64,000 bases of DNA from Torymus aiolomorphi (GCA_036365515.1 CM070874.1:26041862-26105861), one strand, 5' to 3'; positions 31,190-43,112 are shown, counted from the first letter of the stretch. Notes: generated by a model from the letters alone, not told the origin. Program-made: numbers and translations.

Positions 31190-33223
31190 TTTAAAGAAAA
31201 AAGAAACCTCAAAAGTTTCTCGCTAATAGACATAAATCACTCACTTCTTGGAGATATTTCAACCTCTAAGCTGAGTCAAACTAACATCTTTATAAATTAT
31301 TACCTACAAAAAGAGAAGTATAATGAATTTAAAAAATTAAGAACTTATGCAAAGACAATTGGTCTTAAATATGTATGGCATAGAGGTGGAAAATTTTTTA
31401 CGAAGAAGGGAGATGGGGAGAGAGCATACGTTTTTTGTACAAAAAAAGATTTGGATAGGATATTGTTACAATCAGAGAAAATGAATAAAATTAAAATTAA
31501 TAACAATGTAAATGTTGAATCTGGACTACAAAATGACATCAACAACAAAAATAAAAATAATAGTCAAAAGGCTACTTCTAGAAAAATTAATGAAGACCGT
31601 GATGGAATAAATCACAAACAAAATAAAATTGAGAATAGCAAAAAAGCAAAGAATAAAAAAACTAAAAACCAGAAAGTTACAAATACACCAATAATACCAA
31701 CTCAAAACGTATCGTCTCCCGAGCGACTAGGTAAATTTTCCACTGAAAGTCGCAAGAGAGATCGGGGAGTGCTGAGAGCATTCTTCATTAATGCGTCTTC
31801 TTTCAGGAAGCACATTGATCAAGGTTGCATATTTCTATGTGATAACCCGACCTATGACTTATTTGGTGTGGTAGAAACTAGGCTGGATACCTGTATTTCA
31901 GACGACGTCATTCAGGTCCAAGGATTTAAAGTATTTAGGCAGGATAGAAACCTGGACGGGGGAGGTGTTGCCCTTTATGTACAGAAAACCTATATATGTG
32001 AGTTTTTAACATCATCCGAGACGCAAGCGAGCAGTAAATCAGGGAAATCTGAATATCTTTTCTGTTCCATCAAAAAGGGTGACATCGAGCCGTTGCTGGT
32101 GTCTGTTATTTACAGACCTCCAGGTATATCTTTTAACAAAGACTCTGACCTTATTGGTAAATTAAGAGATTACTGCACTTGTTTCTCACGGAAACTTATC
32201 CTTGGAGACCTGAATGCCGATTTTCTGAAAGATAGCCATGAAGCACAATTTGTCCGCAACTTGTCAGCTGAGCTATCGTTACAGGTCTTACAACATGGTG
32301 CCAAAAATCACCACACACGCAGCTGTCATACATGGATTGACCTTATTCTTGTCGATGAAAATGATACTATACTGAACGCACGTAACTTCCCGGCGAACTT
32401 TCACAGCACTCACAACATAATTGACGTATCGCTCACATGGGTAAAACAACCTCTAGACAACACAGGACCCATTGAGTATAGAAGGTATAAAGATATCAAT
32501 CCATCCGAACTGGCTGAGGTTTTGTGTGCTTGTGGTTGGTCGTCATTTACTGACAGTACGAATATGGACACTGTCGCTGCACTAAATTGCCTCTGTGACA
32601 ACCTAACAAGGGCAATAGAAGAACTTGCTCCACTAAAAACCTTAAAACCTAAAAAGAACAATCTACCGTGGGCTGGAGCAGAGCTAAACCGACTGCAACA
32701 AAAACGTGACGCTGCTTACAGACGTTACAAGAGGGCACGAGACAAATTTTTCTTAGAACAGTTTTTATCACTTAGACAAACTGTTGAAGACCTTGCTACA
32801 CAAGCTAGGGCATCATACTACCACAATAGACTGTCAGAGGCTCTTGCAAATGGTAATGTTTGGAAGGAGCTTAAAGACCTGGGGCTGCTATCCAGACCGG
32901 ATGAAGATTTGAATGGCCTGGTGCCGGATGAACTGAATCACCACTTTGCTGGGGTGTCAATCTCGCCGCAGGACAGTGATGGGAGGTGTAAGGATGTCTT
33001 GAATACTGCAAGTTTGGAACGTTTCAAGTTCAAAGAGGTTGGCTTAGTAGATGTCGTCCTTTCAGTCTCCCATTTCTCGTCTCAGACTCGTGGAGAGGAT
33101 GGCATTCCTCAAAGTGTTGTTGCTAAAGCCCTCCCTATAATTGGGGAACATCTTGTGGGGTTGCTCAATTCCTCCTTTGCGCGAGGTGTTTTCCCCCGGA
33201 TCTCTGGAAGAAAGCTCGCCTAA
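31190..33223 (+). pseudogene. LINE 1 ORF1 C-terminus joined in frame to ORF2 endonuclease
   Basis: From about 31190 one uninterrupted frame reads the ORF1 C-terminal domain (GLKYVWHRGGKFFT, about 31363), about 100 Lys/Asn-rich residues, and then the ORF2 APE-type endonuclease. Endonuclease features are FFINASS near the start, GVVETRLD (catalytic Glu), GGVALYV, SVIYRPP, LILGDLNADF and HTWIDLILV. The early RT follows (HFSSQTRGEDGIP). It ends at 33223 in a frameshift. The endonuclease nicks target DNA. In LINE 2 the same two parts are separated by a stop codon. Confidence 0.8.
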
Positions 33224-33228
33224 GACCT

Positions 33229-34520
33229 TTGAAAAAATGTGCTGCGCCAAAGATTCCATCTGACTTTAGGCCAATTTCGATTTTATGCTTTCTTTCAAAG
33301 ATCCTAGAAAAGATAGTACTACGCCAGATGCAAGAGTTTTTGAAAAAAGAGGAAATCCTTGATCCTCTACAGACGGGTTTTAAAAAACAGCACTCAACTG
33401 AGATAGCGCTCCTTAAATTGGCAGATGATATACGTTGCGTCATCGACAAGAATAACTCACGCTACTGCTACTGTTTGACTTTAGTAAGGCATTCGACACA
33501 ATTTCTCCCTTTCGTCTTCTCGAAAGGCTGAGATTGATGGATTTCTTCAGAATTGCTCTTCAGTGGATAAGCTCCTACATTTCTGGAAGGTAACAATGTG
33601 TTTGCACACAGTCTCAAGGTTTATCTTCGTGGTTAAATACGAATCTTGGAATGCCACAATGATCAGTTCTGGGATCCTTGTTGTTTTGTTATATATCAAC
33701 GACATACGTGACGTGCTTGACTCGAGATGCATCAAGCACATATTATATGCAGATGACCTGTCGGGGTGGGCTGTGGGTGCCTCTCTCAAACTCAACAAGC
33801 TAAAAACAAAGGCGATTGTCTTCGGCGGAAATCATTTTATTAATGATTTCTATTCAAGTGCTGCGTCGAGGACGATCAACCTCGGGGATGGTGCCTGCAT
33901 ACCATTCTCTGACACCGTCACAAGTCTTGGTGTTGTGCTTGATGCGAAGCTTTCATGGCAAGCGCATATTGACCATGTTACCAAGAAATTCAATTGTGTG
34001 CTGTTTGCACTATGATTCTTTCGGCGGTACACCACTGAGACTTTGCGTAAAAATCTCGCAACCGCTCTGTTGTTCCCTCATCCGGACTATTGCTCGATAG
34101 TTTTTCTTGATGCACCTCAAGAGTTGAAAAACAGACTGCAAAGACTGCAAAATTCATGTGTGAGATATGTGTTAGATTTGGGTCAGGGTGATCATATTTC
34201 GCCCCATAGAGCAGCTCTGGGCTGGCTACGCATTGAATCGAGGAGACACTATTTCATGGGAATATTGATGTATAAAATCATGCGTATGCATAACCCAGAC
34301 TACCTTGAAAGTCTCTTCTCTAGGTACGTACCCAGGTCTGCCACTAGGGGAAAAAATTAAAGAATTAACAGCACCCCTGATGCGCACTGAAACTGGAATT
34401 AACTCTTTCAGTATACGAGGTACGCACCTTTGGAACTCTCTGCCTGCTGAGGTTAGAAATCTTCCATCGCTCAGCAGATTTAAAACTGCTCTGAGAAGGC
34501 ACTTTCTTACACTAGACTAG
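33229..34520 (+). pseudogene. LINE 1 reverse transcriptase, fragmented
   Basis: Four frames follow one another: 33229-33531 (PSDFRPISILCFLSKILEKI), 33563-34015 (ILYADDL, the catalytic YADD, then SLGVVLDAKLSW), 34043-34360 and 34305-34520 (NSLPAEVRNLPSL at the C-terminus). At least four frame changes occur. About 30-40 residues are missing right after YADDL compared with LINE 2. Confidence 0.85.
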
Positions 34521-35027
34521 CCACTTATGAAATGGGCGACTTCTATACGTTAAATTATTATGTGTCGTCCCATTTAGATTGTATTTATTTATTTATTTGA
34601 ATGAATGTATTTATTAGCGTAAGTGGCGAGTCTGAATGTACAATTATTAGTTTTAAGTTTATTTTTTGACACCCTGACTAAGTCAGTGGTATTTTTAATG
34701 TATTGAACCCTAGTCATGTTCTCGTGTATTTCGAGTCAATTAAGCTTCTGGCTGTGATATCAATAATTTCTGGTTTTTGACTTACTTTGTAGTATTATTT
34801 GTTTTTAAGTATAATGACTGTGATATCTTAAGTTATTTTTACTAAAGAGAAAAAAGACTGAGAAGCGTAATTGGCTGTGATGTTAGATTTGTATTTAAAA
34901 AAAAAAAGGATTATTGTATTTATATTTAAATTGTTTTTTATATTAGCTGTTTTTTGTATTATATACACGAGTATTATACACCATTTGTAGATTGATTTTT
35001 GCAATAAATGACTTTTATTATTATTAT
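34521..35027 (+). other. LINE 1 3' untranslated region
   Basis: AT-rich. CTGTGATATC occurs at 34752 and 34818, and CTGTGATGTT at 34874. Ends in TTA repeats. The same motif recurs in the LINE 2 tail. Confidence 0.7.
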
Positions 35028-35051
35028 TAACTTATATCGGCGCCCGTTACA
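35028..35051 (-). repeat. Outer gypsy left LTR, terminal piece beyond LINE 1
   Basis: TAACTT, then ATATCGGCGCCCGTTACA, matching 48788-48811. The minus-strand polypurine tract GGGTCGGGGG lies at about 35052-35061. Confidence 0.9.
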
Positions 35052-35159
35052 CCCCCGACCCAGATTTGACGTCCCCTCGGACGTTACATCGAGGAAGGAA
35101 AGGGCGCTGAAATAAGGAGCGCGAACAGCGAAGTATTTTAACCTGTCTTTTTTCCCCTT

Positions 35160-35840
35160 TTACTGCGATGCTCGCTTTTTCCGTTTAGGCCGGTGTTTGG
35201 CCCGATCTGAACACCGGCGCGAGTCTTTCACGCCGTACCTCTTACAGATCGGGCAGTACCGCGCCGTCGCCCTCGGAGGCTTCCCCCGCTCTTCCTTCGG
35301 GATTTCTGCAGCTACGTTTGGCAGTGTACGCTGTGTGCCAGGTGGCTCTGGTTGTCTGCCGTAAAGCGACAGGGCCGGGCTCATCCCGGTAGAGCTTTGC
35401 ACAGCCGTATTCATGGCAAAAAGAAGTTCTGGGAGCTTCTCATCCCATGTGGTGTGCCACTCCTTCAGGTAAGGAGCAACCATCAACTTTAACGTCTGAC
35501 GGACGCGCTCTACCTGAGTAGCCTGAGTGTGGTAGGGTGGAGTGTTGGTGTGATGCACACCGCGCTCCCTCAGGAAGTCTATCACGACATGGTTCGAAAA
35601 CGCTGTGTCGTGGTTCGATACGAAGACTTCCGGGCAACCGAACCGGAGGAATATCTTCCGATTGATTTCCCCTACCACCGTCTTTGCCTTGACCTTGCGT
35701 ATCGGCGAGGCTTCCACCCACCTGGTGCACAGGTCTTGGGGTACCAAAATGTACTCGTAGCCTTTTGGGGTGCGAGGCAGCGGTCCAATTATATCTCCAG
35801 CCACGACTTGCCATGGCCTTTCGACAACTCGTCGTCCCAT
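35160..35840 (-). pseudogene. Outer gypsy integrase
   Basis: 226-codon frame. First catalytic Asp in VVAGDIIGPLP. The second motif reads VSNHDTAF where SDNGT-like is usual, so the second Asp appears replaced by Asn. The third motif with Glu is VERVRQTLK. MNTAVQSSTGMSPA is a typical gypsy integrase segment. A C-terminal CPICKRYGVKDSRRC cluster and a basic tail follow. The zinc-binding HHCC region is absent: upstream the frame runs into gag-derived sequence, so a deletion joins gag directly to integrase. Confidence 0.85.
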
Positions 35841-35940
35841 GTGGCCGGCTGGGGGTCTCTGTTCAGCTTTAGCGAGTGCTCAGTTGAATCTTCCACGGCC
35901 GGGTCACTATTGCACGCAGCCGCGGTATTATTTTTGCCAT

Positions 35941-36567
35941 TCGAGGAAGGGGTGTGGGCCATGCCACCTACTCGTTCCTCTTCTCCGTTCTCCGAGCAGT
36001 TAGGGCAGAATCGAGCGATGTATCCGGAGAAGCCGCACGAGTAGCAGCTCAGTGGCGGCCTCGGCTCTTTCGGGGAACTGCCTCCAGAACTAGCGGGGGC
36101 GCCTACTCGCTCTTCTTCTGGTCCGGAGGCTTCCCGTGTCCGCCCCGACCTGGTGGTCGGTGGCTGCGCTCTCTACGCGGCCCCGGCATATCCTCCAAGC
36201 TCTTCTGCTTGGGGCCTCGCTCGTCTGCCACCGCTGCCACTTTGCCCTCCTTCTGCCCTTTCGACTTGGGCGACGTATCGCTCGAGGGGGACAGCTTGTA
36301 TGACATTTCTGTCAACAAGGTGGCTCCTGACAGTGGTGACGGTAGATAGGCCTTAGAGTACTCTAAGGTTTGCTCAGCATCTACCGCCAGATCGAGCAGC
36401 TCCTCGACGGTGCGGAAGTCCGATCTTCGAACCATCGCTTGCAACCTTGGCTTGAGGTTGCGGTGGAGCTAATCCAGCTGTTGTTCGACGCTGGGGGCGG
36501 GCGATATCTTTCTCATGATCGCGATGAGGCATGTGATGTAATCCCTCACGGCCTCATCCGCCCCTTG
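35941..36567 (-). pseudogene. Outer gypsy gag, C-terminal part
   Basis: The 113-codon frame 36103-36444 (TVEELLDLAVDAEQTLEYSKAY) is a gypsy capsid end with a Pro/Lys/Arg-rich tail. A zinc knuckle (CGFSGYIARFC) follows in another frame at about 36000-36050. Upstream, 36450-36567 reads as capsid up to the errantivirus insertion site, with one stop. Confidence 0.75.
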
Positions 36568-36571
36568 CGTG

Positions 36572-36840
36572 AGTTATGTGTAAAGGGTGAGTGTAGGTAA
36601 ATTCCGATTCACAGGGAATGAAATAATAAGACAAATTAACATACACACACAATTAGTAGAAAAGAGTGTTCTTTATTAAAACACGTTGTTACAACTCGAG
36701 GACCCGACAGGGACTGACCTGAATATATTATGTGACTGCTATCGACTTCTTTCTTCTCCTTATCTCTTGATAACTTGGAGCTGAGTAGGCAGGACGTGCA
36801 ACTGCACGTGGAAGGTCGGCGCGAAGGGTGTCACATTACT
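36572..36840 (-). repeat. Errantivirus 3' LTR
   Basis: 269 bp; differs from the other LTR by substitutions and by about 10 extra bases near 36590-36600. The env stop codon overlaps its start on the minus strand. Confidence 0.85.
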
Positions 36841-37814
36841 CCTCCATGCTGAAGTTCAATGACATCCTCGTCATTGGCTTGGCGGATAGGTTGGCTTTGA
36901 ATCACATTACGATTATTCCTCCTTTTATATATTAAGTATATTGCCAAACTTAAAATAATCAATATCCCGATAATGATGCTGGTTACTGACAGATGAAACT
37001 CAATTCTATAAGATTGTAACTTCGGTATAATTATTGTTGGAACTGTTAAAGTTTTCAATGATTCGAAATTTATTTGTTCGTCTTTAATAATCACAGGCGA
37101 AATTATATCTGGCTGTTTTATTTCTCCAAAATTTTTGTTGAGTATACGTTCTCCTATTTGCAGATCGTTTCCTTCGATCAAACTGGTTCCTTGATGCATA
37201 ATTTTGGTATTACTATGCGTAATGGTTGTTTGATAGTTACTGGATATCCACGTTAAATTATCAGACAAAGGATATGCTAGAAGTAAAGGCGTATTTAATT
37301 GAATGAAAGTGGCTTCACTTTCTCTCGTGGCGATTTTCTGACACAAATAACTCTGTTTGTATATTTCTTGACAGTTTTGAGCTGATAATTTGATTAAAGG
37401 TCCAATTAGCCTCCATGACGTCGTGATGATTTCCGTTTGGTTATTATTATTGATTATAGAAAGTCTTTGGAATAGGGAAAATTCGATGGGGTTTAGTATA
37501 GGAATTTTGAGTGTGTAAATAACGAGGTCATGGATACATACGATTGAACCTTGAACGAAGCGAAAATCTAACAGATTATAGTAGTGCATTATTAATTTTT
37601 TTTTCGAGTAAGTTCCTAATAGATGAGTAAGTATATCGGAAATTTGTTTATAATTCAGTACTCCTACATCAAACGTTTGATCTGAAAAAATAAATGAACG
37701 CTTTATTTTTCTGAGCAAATTTAAAAATTTTGTTCCTGTATTATAAGATTTATGAGCGCTTCGAAAAAGTTTAGTTGTTTGTCTCATCGATCCATGGCTT
37801 TGGAAATATTCCAT
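36831..37814 (-). pseudogene. Errantivirus env, C-terminal part
   Basis: 327-codon frame for the larger part of an Env resembling the insect errantivirus/baculovirus F type. Near its end it has a hydrophobic membrane span (SIIIGILIILSLAIYLIY) and a short basic cytoplasmic tail. Its start overlaps the end of the preceding env frame by 31 bases in another frame, so a one-base change near 37800 splits the gene. In the family this protein mediates membrane fusion. Confidence 0.8.
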
Positions 37815-38353
37815 AAATTTTGATTGATAACTTCAGTGTTGCTATTCATGTTTTTACTAATTTTGTTTATAATAGTTACTGATTTATTGAGAACTATCAT
37901 ATCTTCCTGTTGTTGGTTATTGAGTACATTCAAGTAGTTATTTATCCTATCCAAGTCATTGGCATCTGGGATTCCAAAAATATACTTAATCGCCGTGCCG
38001 AGCCCATTTATTAACCCTCTTGTCAATCTAGTGTTCGCTGGTGATATTTGTTGTAAATTTTGGTATGATTCATCACAGAGTAATTCAGCTTGCTTTAATA
38101 AGTTCGATTCCAATTGGGACGATGATAACTCCGTGACTTTTAACTTCAATTCCGAAGACAGTGTGGTATAGCTAACAAGGATACGATTATAAATATCTTT
38201 CAAAGTCGTGACATTGATGTGAAAGTGCACATAGTGGTAATTTTGAATTATTCTCCCAATTCCATGGTGATGGTCGTAGTGAGTGTTGCCCTTGTCTATC
38301 TCAGTGCTCTTCGCCACTATGACTAGGAGTATAATGATTAGTCCGATCTGCAT
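37784..38353 (-). pseudogene. Errantivirus env, N-terminal part
   Basis: 189 codons. Begins with a hydrophobic signal peptide (about residues 1-17). A dibasic-type cleavage site (RLTR) is followed directly by a Gly- and hydrophobic-rich stretch near residue 113, placed like a fusion peptide. A helical heptad-like region follows. The frame stops just after 37,790, as described in the preceding entry. The start codon at 38353 is preceded by about 100 bases without coding sign, possibly the env splice region. Confidence 0.8.
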
Positions 38354-38453
38354 TTTCCTGTAAAAAGGAAGAAACTTTCCTTATCCTTTTTGCATCTCTT
38401 TCGTTATAACGACACGGTTGCCTGTATACATAGCAATGAGGGACCCTGTGTTT

Positions 38454-39035
38454 TTATACGAGGAGTTTCTGATATCGCGGCGCGGTCTTATCACGTTGCT
38501 GTTGGTGTGTTTTCATAAACATTTCTTTACCTTCTAGTGTTTCAAAATAAATCCCATACTGTTTATTCGGTTTTACATTTTCGTTGAGAAATTTAAGTAA
38601 CTGCGCTTCCGCCTCATTCTTGTTTATTTTTATCAAATATTGCATTTTTAATTTATCTTTCGTTGGTTTGACTTGGTAATCGTTTCCCTTTTTGACTATT
38701 ATGCCGTAGTTAAATGTGTGTATATTTTTATCTGACAAAGGTAGTGAGAATACTGGGTTTTGTTCGGCTCTATGAGTCGTTACGTCTTCTTTGTCATCGG
38801 ACCTTTGAGTCAGCTCTTGGTTGGTGAGGGGGGTGATATGGGACGCTTGTGGGAGCATAGAAAGAGAGTCCTCTTCTTCTTCTTCTTGATTGTTTATCTC
38901 GATTTTGCTTAAAGGGTCAGCTACATAATTCTCACATCCTTTCTTGTATTTAATTTCGAACTTACTCGTACTAAATATTTGATTTTTGTAATCGCTATTT
39001 GCTTTTAAATTTTGAAGATCCTTGTGGCCAATCAA
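38454..39035 (-). pseudogene. Errantivirus pol remnant (RNase H end and linker)
   Basis: 193 codons. It opens with protease/RT-start-like residues and within 40 residues reaches KYKKGCENYVADPLSKI, the end of the RNase H domain, so the RT core is deleted between them. The remainder is a Glu-rich and polar pre-integrase linker. Integrase is missing before env. Confidence 0.65.
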
Positions 39036-40076
39036 GCAATCATAAGTCCAGTGCCAGGGTGCGAGTAGAAACGTTATTGGCGTTTCGTCGCCTAATTCTT
39101 GTAGAATAGGAAAGTTTAATGCTTTCCTAAGTTCCTTTAGTGATTTTGTGTAGAGATGAGATTTCGAAATTGTGTGAAAAAATGTAGTTCGGAAACAGTT
39201 TATATGCTATACTCGGGTTCATAATTGAAGACGATGCTCCAGAATCTATTAAAATTTTCAAACGGCGGATTAATTGTGGATTATATGCGGCAACTCTGGT
39301 GAATTTTCGAAGTTATTAAGATTTATTATTATTTCATCTACTAGATTTTGAGGCTGTTCTGAAAACGTTGCTGGCCTGTCTTCATTATTTAACTGAATGT
39401 GTTCCTGTAGTCTATTTAATCGTCATTTTATTCGTCTGCATAATTTTCAAACGATTGATTCGCTTTTTGGTAACATACACTGAGTTTATTAAATAATAGT
39501 TCTTCTGAACTCGCATCACTGTATCTGTTGATTAAAATTCTTTTACATTCGGCTCAGCTTTCCGGGTTATTTACTACTATTAAATCTAATGCTTCGCCGC
39601 GTAATTTCGACTTTATAAGTGCGTACAGAGATTCATTAACAAGCGGATCTGCTGTATATAACATTTGGACAAATTTGTCACATTGTTGAATAAAATGTGA
39701 TAAAAGTCTAGTACCACCTTCGTACGTAGGAATAGCTTCGCGCCAAATAGATAAGCGTAGTTTAAATTGCTCTACTGTGATATGAGCAGCTTGATCATGA
39801 TTTAGATTCGCGATTATATAATTTATTCTATTTATTCTTTCGCAAAACGTTTAAGGTCAATCGTATGAAAGGTTGAAAGTTTGAAGGGCTAAAGGAAATT
39901 CCAAAGACTTACAGATGAAATATCTTCGATGATTTCTCGGTGAGTCAGTGCCAAGTCGGTGGGTCTCGATGTTGACGTGTGATACTGCGACAGTGGGGAA
40001 AAATCGCCGGCTGCCTCCTTGGTGATGATTTTCGTCCCGTAGTTGGAGAGGAATCTGAAGTTAGCAGTCTCGCAGT
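39036..40076 (-). pseudogene. Errantivirus gag and protease remnants
   Basis: About 39350-39900 reads on the minus strand as errantivirus gag (LLSHFIQQCDKFVQM) with several stops. About 39200-39300 gives LKILIDSGASSSI, a retropepsin active site. No long open frame remains. Confidence 0.6.
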
Positions 40077-40094
40077 GTCCTGCCCGCAGCGCCA
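40077..40094 (-). other. Errantivirus primer-binding site
   Basis: On the minus strand TGGCGCTGCGGGCAGGAC directly follows, with one base of overlap, the end of the 5' LTR, as in errantiviruses. Confidence 0.65.
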
Positions 40095-40350
40095 ATTATG
40101 TGTAAAGGGTAAATGCCGATTCACAGGGAATGAAATAATAAGACAAATTGACACACACACAATTAGTAGAAAAGAGTGTTCTTTATTAAAACACGTTGTT
40201 ACAACTCGAGGACCCGACACAGACTGACGTGAATATATTATGTGACTGCTACCGAATTCTTTCTTCTTCTTATCTCTTGATAACTTGGAGCTGAGTAGGC
40301 AGGACGTGCAACTGCACGTGGAATATCGGCGCGAAGGATGTCACATTAAT
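40094..40350 (-). repeat. Errantivirus 5' LTR
   Basis: 257 bp homologue of 36572-36840, followed by the target duplication CGTG. Confidence 0.85.
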
Positions 40351-40354
40351 CGTG

Positions 40355-41823
40355 CGGCTATTGGCTTCGGCCACTAGCCGCTACTGATACCTTCGGCTCG
40401 TGCCGTACCAGCGTCGCGCAGCCGTCACAAATTCTTACCAGGTGGTCCACTTTTCCTTCTCATTTCTGTACCACGTGGCAGCCGTGTCCGTGAAGAGTCC
40501 CGATAGCGACGATAACATCTCTTCTTCCGTCAGATTGGCCAGGACTCTGCAATCCTCGAGCTTCGTCAAGAATACGTCTATACTCTGGCTCTTCGCGCAG
40601 GAGAAGCATATTTACCACTTCCGCACTATTTGGCCGGTATCTCTCGAGTGGTATAACCCCGACCTCAAGAGATTTGCCGAAATGCCTGGCACGGAGTAGT
40701 GGGGCCAGCTCGTTCTTCTCGCCGGACTTTGGCGGTCACCCCCCTCCCAGGCTGGATTTACGCCTCGTAAATCAAACTGGTCTCTAGGGCGATCTGGCGG
40801 TGGCGAAGGCTGCCTATGATCCCAGGCTTAGCTCTGCTCTGGTATCCTGAACGTGTCTTCGAAGCGCACGTTCAGTCCCGGCCTGGTGTCCACTATCTGG
40901 GTGCTGGACGCCGTTTGTCGCTGGTGATCTCTTAACTTGTCCTCCAGCGACGTTACTTTTGTTAACAACTCCGTTATCTGGGTGCTGTATGCCATTTGTC
41001 GCTGGTAGCCTGCTGCTAGCCCGTCCTCCAGCGACCTTACTTTGGTTATCAGCTCCACTAATAACAGGCTGATGTCCTTTGGCACCTGGAACTCCGTTCC
41101 GTCGCTTGCTTGGAGACGCAGCATGTCTCCTCGATGCGGCGGTGGTTCATCCACCCACGCATACTGTGTGTCATCGCGAATGTCGTTTGGTTACGCTTTC
41201 TCCTCTTCATTTATGCCTACCACGAGGCTAGGCGTCCTTGCCGTAGGCTCTTGGCTTTGTGGGTGTTGGTTCCCTTTTGGGGCCTCCTTCGTGGATCCTC
41301 GCAGTATTTCCCATACTGTCTCGCTTTTCAGTACTACCTCTAGTGGATGTATGTCCCAACTGGAGGCAGCGATGAGTGAGTCATCCTCTTCATTGATGAT
41401 CCTCCTCAGGAGCTCATGATTATTTCACCCGAATTGTCCGCCTTCACGAAGTCCTCTGGCATGTATATGCCCAACACCCACTTGGCAAACCAGGTAGCTG
41501 TCAATCTCACTCCGGGAGATTGACGGCAGCCAATCCTGCACGGCCTCTTCTACGTCATAGCCCATGACACTGCTGACATCGGTCTTTGTGTGTGTGCAAG
41601 GGTATTGATAATCAATCCCGTGAAACTCTAAGTGCTCTTGCACTGCCAGTGGTATTCTACACAAGGTACCTACTGGATTACCACTGGCTAAAGAAGTGTC
41701 GATTTTCCCACTGGTGGCTTGGTCTTCGCACGCTAGACCGAGGTAACTAGCTTTTACTTGCTTGGAGGTTATGTCACTTTTTACGTATAGTGCAAATATA
41801 ATTGTCGATACCCTTGCACACAC
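40355..41823 (-). pseudogene. Outer gypsy gag, N-terminal part
   Basis: Open pieces on the minus strand are 41425-41823 and 40828-41154, with capsid sequence and stops down to the errantivirus. The 40828-41154 piece has a predicted coiled coil with an internal repeat: LITKVRSLEDGL...QRQMAYSTQI and LLTKVTSLEDKL...QRQTASSTQI. A capsid-like segment (TDTAATWYRNEK) lies at about 40450-40490. Confidence 0.65.
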
Positions 41824-41930
41824 TATACACTTTTATAATAATTAATTATCACCGCGATAATTAATTATTCGCAACGCGCGGCTCGACCTGTCCAAAAAAA
41901 TCTAATTATTCACTAACCTATGCGTTTCAA

Positions 41931-41946
41931 CACGTTAAGGGCGCCA
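41931..41946 (-). other. Outer gypsy primer-binding site
   Basis: Minus-strand TGGCGCCCTTAACGTG starts two bases past the right LTR, typical for Ty3/gypsy elements. Confidence 0.8.
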
Positions 41947-41948
41947 GT

Positions 41949-42693
41949 TGTAACGGGATGCAGTTAGGGAGAGGGTATTATTCCCAATCAGGGGTTTGCG
42001 GGGTAACCTACGGGCGTACTATACGCCCGGGCGACTCACCGTTGTAGAATTACCTGTAGGTCGGCATGAGCGCCTCAGCACAGGTTTCGAGCATGCGAGC
42101 CCGGCTTCCATTGTAGAAAGCTTAGACTGCTTTCTACCAGAGCCGACGATGCGCTCTGCCGCTGCTGCCAACTGCTGCCCGCGAACTACCGGCTGCTCGC
42201 TACGACCTAACTTTACATGCGCAGTCGGTCTTTCCCGTACAAGGCCGCTCGGGATAACCTCCCAGCTGCTAAAGATATACTTACTCCCGCTACCGATGCT
42301 CCTCTAGGAGGCAATGCCTGCGACTAGTTACAGCGCTGAAAACAAAATGTTAGAGGGCGGTATTCGGGGAGCATGCATAGGTTAAGGTCCATTAAATAAA
42401 TACTCGTGACTCGACTGTCAAAATAAAACAAAAGGGTTTATTCTAATTATATATGTCGCGCTAAGGGGCGTGACACCCGAACAGACAAGTTATAAATAAC
42501 GCGCAGGCCGAGACTTAGAAGCGGCGACAACCGATGCCACCGACCTAACCCCCCACGTGAGGTTAGGGTTTGAATACGCGTAGCCGCGGTGTAAGCGGCG
42601 GCCGATGTAGTGGCGGAGCCGCTCGCCCGCTCACTCGCTACAAACACGCTACAGAAATACAAGCGCACTTACAGAGGGCTGGCCAGCCATCGC

Positions 42694-42727
<34 letters not shown>
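41949..42727 (-). repeat. Outer gypsy right (5') LTR, part before LINE 2
   Basis: TGTAACGGGATGCAG to the CT run (42697-42727), colinear with 28423-29198 at roughly 90% identity. The LINE insertion point lies within the CT run. Confidence 0.9.
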
Positions 42728-42729
<2 letters not shown>

Positions 42730-43112
42730 CTTGGTAAGTGTCGACATCGACAAATTTTTGCTCCTGATTTATTCGAGCATAACTAATAAACCATTCACTC
42801 TCCGGAGTATTTTGTTAACAGAAAAGTAGCTCCAGCGGCTCTCAAGCTTTCCGCCTAAGGGCCCATGTATTACATGGTGTTTTATGAGCCAGGATTTACT
42901 TTTCTTCAGAAGACGCTTACCATAACCTCCAGGGTCGACAACCAACCAACATAATAATGAGCACATCCTGGCTTTAATCGTGGGTAACAACGTCGGCATC
43001 AACAACACTCCTCGACATCTACTTCTCGTCAATCCTCCACTGCACTGCATTATACGGCAAGTTACTTCATGGTCTTCACTGTAACAGCTTTCCAAACATC
43101 TGAACGGCGAAT
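42728..43112 (+). other. LINE 2 5' untranslated region
   Basis: About 385 bases with no long plus-strand frame before the ORF1 cysteine domain. No internal promoter could be assigned. Confidence 0.5.

Larger units (their letters stand above)
29617..35027 (+). mobile_element. CR1-like LINE 1 inside gypsy left LTR
   Basis: About 5.4 kb, flanked by TAACTT (29611-29616 and 35028-35033). The 5' end has a hairpin GTGCCAGAG-GCGCC-CTCTGGCAC; the 3' end has TTA repeats rather than a poly-A tail. ORF1 has a PHD-type cysteine cluster and a coiled coil; ORF2 has an APE-type endonuclease and an RT without RNase H. ORF1 type and microsatellite tail point to the CR1/L2 group; Jockey is the alternative. RT is broken in several places. 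Confidence 0.85.
36572..40350 (-). mobile_element. Errantivirus remnant with env, nested in gypsy gag
   Basis: The LTRs 36572-36840 and 40094-40350 are homologous, and the 4 bp duplication CGTG lies at 36568-36571 and 40351-40354. On the minus strand the LTRs start AGT/ATT and end in ACT/ATT, close to the AGT...AYT ends of errantiviruses. Gag, a protease remnant, an RNase H end and env are recognisable in that order. RT, most of RNase H and integrase are deleted. It is an old endogenous copy, not replication-competent. Confidence 0.85.

Noticed and set aside
35529..36356. Plus-strand frames of 131-171 codons across gypsy integrase and gag
   Set aside because: Antisense of recognisable minus-strand integrase and gag.
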